Source of the DNA: QYQD01 sp040755415
GTDB lineage: Bacteria; Desulfobacterota; QYQD01
NCBI GenBank assembly: GCA_040755415.1
Contig: JBFMAZ010000088.1
Coordinates: forward strand, 1 to 7,935
DNA length: 7,935 nucleotides
Direction: 5' to 3'
The notes under the pieces were generated by a model. It ran no database searches and was not told where the DNA came from. It worked only from the letters and a program-made list of their open reading frames with translations. Of the stretch, positions 6,848-7,935 are shown piece by piece; within the stretch, counting starts at the first letter, position 1, and each line of letters starts with the position of its first letter. The position numbers and the translations under genes are program-made.

Positions 6848-6967
6848 TCACTCCTCCCAAGCGGCAAAAGAAAAGAGATTCGAACCCAGACGATAAATAC
6901 GCGGACAGGTATTTTGTTGGAAAATCGGAGGGGAATATAGAGGATTAGCTCGTGATGTCACCACCAT
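6848..6967 (-). CDS. Possible 39-codon leader ORF coupled to the first gene
   Basis: An open frame starts ATG GTG GTG directly after the GGTAGGAG strand of the riboswitch expression platform. It ends TGA two bases before the ATG of the zinc-ribbon/HEAT gene, and its last codons contain that gene's GGGAGGAG ribosome-binding site. The ATG abuts AGGAG and is too close, but the second GTG (6959-6961) sits six bases after AGGAG, a normal distance. The peptide (beginning MVVTSRANPLYSPP) resembles nothing I know. A frame this long occurs by chance perhaps one time in six or seven, so coding status is open; the arrangement is what makes it plausible. Confidence 0.3.
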   Translation of the reverse strand: MVVTSRANPLYSPPIFQQNTCPRIYRLGSNLFSFAAWEE

Positions 6968-6998
6968 CTCCTACCTAAGTTTTCAGCTTTGGTAGGAG
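6968..6998 (-). promoter_or_regulatory. Riboswitch expression platform: 8-bp anti-aptamer hairpin hiding AGGAG
   Basis: On the minus strand CTCCTACC (6991-6998) is perfectly complementary to GGTAGGAG (6968-6975), with a 15-nt loop. The first arm shares CTCC with the aptamer's pseudoknot strand GACTCC (6995-7000), so hairpin and ligand-bound aptamer exclude each other. No U-tract follows, so this is not a standard intrinsic terminator. The second arm contains AGGAG, which suggests control of ribosome access. Fluoride binding should free it (an ON switch), which is inference. Confidence 0.65.
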
Positions 6999-7040
6999 TC
7001 ATCAGCCCTTTTTAGAGCGGTTTAGGTGGACTCCATCACC
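6991..7040 (-). ncRNA. Fluoride riboswitch aptamer (crcB motif)
   Basis: The minus-strand RNA carries GGTGATGGAGTCCACC (7025-7040): a 4-bp stem, GGTG (7037-7040) with CACC (7025-7028), enclosing an ATGGAGTC loop. A second stem, GCTCT (7014-7018) with AGGGC (7005-7009), has an AAAA loop. The conserved CTGATG follows (7000-7005), then GACTCC (6995-7000). Loop bases GGAGTC (7029-7034) pair perfectly with GACTCC, giving the pseudoknot that defines this class. The parts line up one-to-one with the Thermotoga petrophila aptamer as I remember it, with a compensatory pseudoknot sequence. It lies upstream of a gene set including crcB and eno, both classic regulon members. This RNA senses intracellular fluoride and usually activates expression. 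Confidence 0.95.
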
Positions 7041-7071
7041 GTACGATGAGGTTTTGTGTACTTACTTGCCC

Positions 7072-7098
7072 ATTAACATGGCGAGGAACTCGTGTCAA
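7072..7098 (-). promoter_or_regulatory. Predicted sigma-70-type promoter of the fluoride operon
   Basis: A perfect -35 TTGACA (7093-7098) follows an A6 run on the minus strand. The best -10 is GTTAAT (7072-7077), with 15-bp spacing, shorter than ideal. The predicted start lies about 25-30 bases before the aptamer at 7040, the expected position. The spacer holds the small dyad CGAG-TTC-CTCG (7082-7092). Confidence 0.5.
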
Positions 7099-7105
7099 GT
7101 TTTTT

Positions 7106-7130
7106 CATATTCTGAAAACGACGGAATATG
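7106..7130. repeat. Inverted repeat just upstream of the operon -35 box
   Basis: CATATTC (7106-7112) and GAATATG (7124-7130) form perfect 7-base inverted arms with an 11-bp spacer, ending seven bases upstream of the TTGACA. The position suits an activator or repressor operator, but no regulator gene is present in the window and chance is possible. Confidence 0.35.
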
Positions 7131-7146
7131 GTGCCGTGGAAAAGGC

Positions 7147-7184
7147 AAAATAAAAGGATACCGGGCGTGCTGTGCGCACGCCCG
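7147..7184 (-). terminator. Intrinsic-type terminator after hsp20
   Basis: CGGGCGTGC (7162-7170) and GCACGCCCG (7176-7184) form a perfect 9-bp GC-rich stem with a 5-nt loop, seven bases beyond the hsp20 stop. On the minus strand it is followed by GTATCC and then TTTTATTTT. The T-tract is offset by six bases, so termination may be moderate. It separates hsp20 from the fluoride operon. Confidence 0.7.
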
Positions 7185-7191
7185 ATAGCGA

Positions 7192-7638
7192 CTACTCTAT
7201 ATCCACTTTTATTTGTTTAGGCTTGGCTTCTTCCCGTTTAGGAACGATGATTTCCAGTATCCCATTTGAGAATTTCGCCTTGATCTTATCCGCCTCCAGA
7301 CTAGCGGGCAGGGCAAAAGAACGGTTAAATACCCCGTAAGAACGCTCGATACGGTGGTAATTTTCCTGTTTAACATCTTTCTGGAATCTCCGTTCCCCGC
7401 TCAGGGCAAGGGTGTTATCCTTCATCTCCACCCGGATGTCTTCCTGAGTCAATCCAGGCAGTTCGGCCTGTATGACTATCGCCTCTGCTGTCTCATAAAT
7501 ATCCACCGGGGGCACCCAACTGCCCTGGATTAATTCTTCCCTTTTTCCCGTGCGACCCAGGCTTTCTTCGAAAAGTCGATTCATCCTTTCCTGTAAAGAC
7601 AATAAATCCCGGAAAGGTTCCCATTTGACAATCGGCAT
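7192..7638 (-). CDS. Small heat-shock protein, Hsp20 / alpha-crystallin family
   Basis: This encodes 148 residues, typical of bacterial class-A Hsp20. The N-terminal arm MPIVKWEPFRDLLSLQERMNR is the usual amphipathic start. The alpha-crystallin domain runs from about WVPPVDIYET (41-50) through ELPGL (59-63), LSGERR (79-84) and SYGVFNRSFALP (100-111) to the conserved AKFSNGILEI (121-130). The C-terminal IKV (143-145) is an IXI/V anchor that fixes oligomers. These are ATP-independent cytosolic holdase chaperones that keep unfolding proteins soluble. I chose ATG 7638, with AGGAGG eight bases upstream; the in-frame TTG at 7644 is only two bases from that site. A terminator follows the gene, so it is probably its own unit. 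I could not identify a convincing sigma-32 promoter upstream. Confidence 0.95.
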   Translation of the reverse strand: MPIVKWEPFRDLLSLQERMNRLFEESLGRTGKREELIQGSWVPPVDIYETAEAIVIQAELPGLTQEDIRVEMKDNTLALSGERRFQKDVKQENYHRIERSYGVFNRSFALPASLEADKIKAKFSNGILEIIVPKREEAKPKQIKVDIE

Positions 7639-7719
7639 AAGCAATCCCTCCTATTTATTTTTTTGAAACATTTTATCTCTTTGAAATCCCGAAAACTCCG
7701 ATTACTTGGGCTGGAGCTA

Positions 7720-7747
7720 AATCCGAAATCCGAATATCGAAAATCGA
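7720..7747. repeat. Degenerate 7-base tandem repeat
   Basis: Four consecutive 7-mers read AATCCGA, AATCCGA, ATATCGA and AAATCGA, followed by AAC and an A/T-rich stretch. It lies between hsp20 and the window end. Similar runs occur in intergenic DNA of environmental bacteria. No coding or regulatory role can be shown. Confidence 0.6.
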
Positions 7748-7876
7748 AACAAATTCAAATTATTAATGTCTCAACGTTCAAAACAGCAGCGAAGTCAATT
7801 CATTTTTGAGTAACACTTTAGCTGCTTGAAAAAAGCTGGTCGTCCAGAAAGCGGCGCCTCAAAAATCCCCCTTAAT

Positions 7877-7895
7877 CCCCCTTTTTCAAAGGGGG
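7877..7895. repeat. C/G-rich palindromic repeat unit, copy 1
   Basis: CCCCCTTT and AAAGGGGG form a perfect 8-bp stem with a TTC loop. It is preceded by a second C5 run (ATCCCCCTTAATCC, from 7866). This AATCCCCCTTAATCCCCC type recurs in many bacterial intergenic regions as a mobile or REP-like palindrome. It could also act as a bidirectional terminator. Confidence 0.6.
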
Positions 7896-7905
7896 AAACG
7901 TCTCT

Positions 7906-7926
7906 CCTCCCTTTGGAAAAGGGAGG
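7906..7926. repeat. C/G-rich palindromic repeat unit, copy 2, inverted
   Basis: CCTCCCTTT and AAAGGGAGG form a perfect 9-bp stem with a GGA loop, followed by TTGGGAGGG up to the window edge. Its reverse complement aligns with copy 1: a C-run, a short A/T spacer, a second C-run, then the hairpin. The pair is therefore head-to-head. It may continue past the window. Confidence 0.6.
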
Positions 7927-7935
7927 TTGGGAGGG

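Noticed and set aside
7645..7860. A sigma-32 heat-shock promoter for hsp20.
   Set aside because: I could not find a convincing CTTGAA and CCCCAT pair at proper spacing. TTGAAC/TTGACT-like boxes exist but lack good -10 partners.

Overview
The window reads as a fluoride-stress operon on the minus strand, from a mid-GC bacterium. The mix of genes and the AATCCGA-type intergenic repeats would fit a Desulfobacterota-like or other environmental lineage, but taxonomy is inference only. No rRNA or tRNA gene and no CRISPR array was seen.

Layout, reading leftward along the minus strand. At 7645-7935 lies an intergenic stretch with two back-to-back C/G-rich hairpins and a degenerate 7-base tandem repeat. 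At 7192-7638 is a small heat-shock protein (Hsp20), followed by a terminator hairpin (7147-7184). A TTGACA promoter (7072-7098) then leads into a textbook fluoride (crcB-motif) riboswitch aptamer (6991-7040). Its expression platform is an 8-bp hairpin with no U-tract that hides an AGGAG sequence. Downstream come, in order: a zinc-ribbon/HEAT protein (6429-6845), enolase (5153-6439), the CrcB/Fluc fluoride channel (4636-5007), a DUF190 plus four-CBS protein (3331-4620), a soluble P-type-ATPase-like HAD protein (2841-3311), an MFS transporter broken by two homopolymer frameshifts (1545-2786), a second zinc-ribbon/HEAT protein (1117-1536) and a prenyltransferase/terpene-cyclase-repeat protein (257-1072). 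The left end carries a possible plus-strand gene tail (1-111).

How the parts may work together. Fluoride binding should stabilise the aptamer pseudoknot and release the AGGAG-containing strand, so switching the operon on. CrcB exports fluoride. Enolase, a classic fluoride-inhibited enzyme, would be raised in dose. DUF190 (PII-like) with CBS domains suggests ligand or nucleotide sensing next to the channel. The HAD protein belongs to a fold whose phospho-aspartate state is mimicked by metal fluorides. The two zinc-ribbon/HEAT paralogues and the prenyltransferase-repeat protein have no role in fluoride response that I know of and are the most novel members. The apparent MFS-HEAT fusion is an artefact of a one-base insertion: once corrected, the transporter stops 8 nt before the HEAT gene begins.
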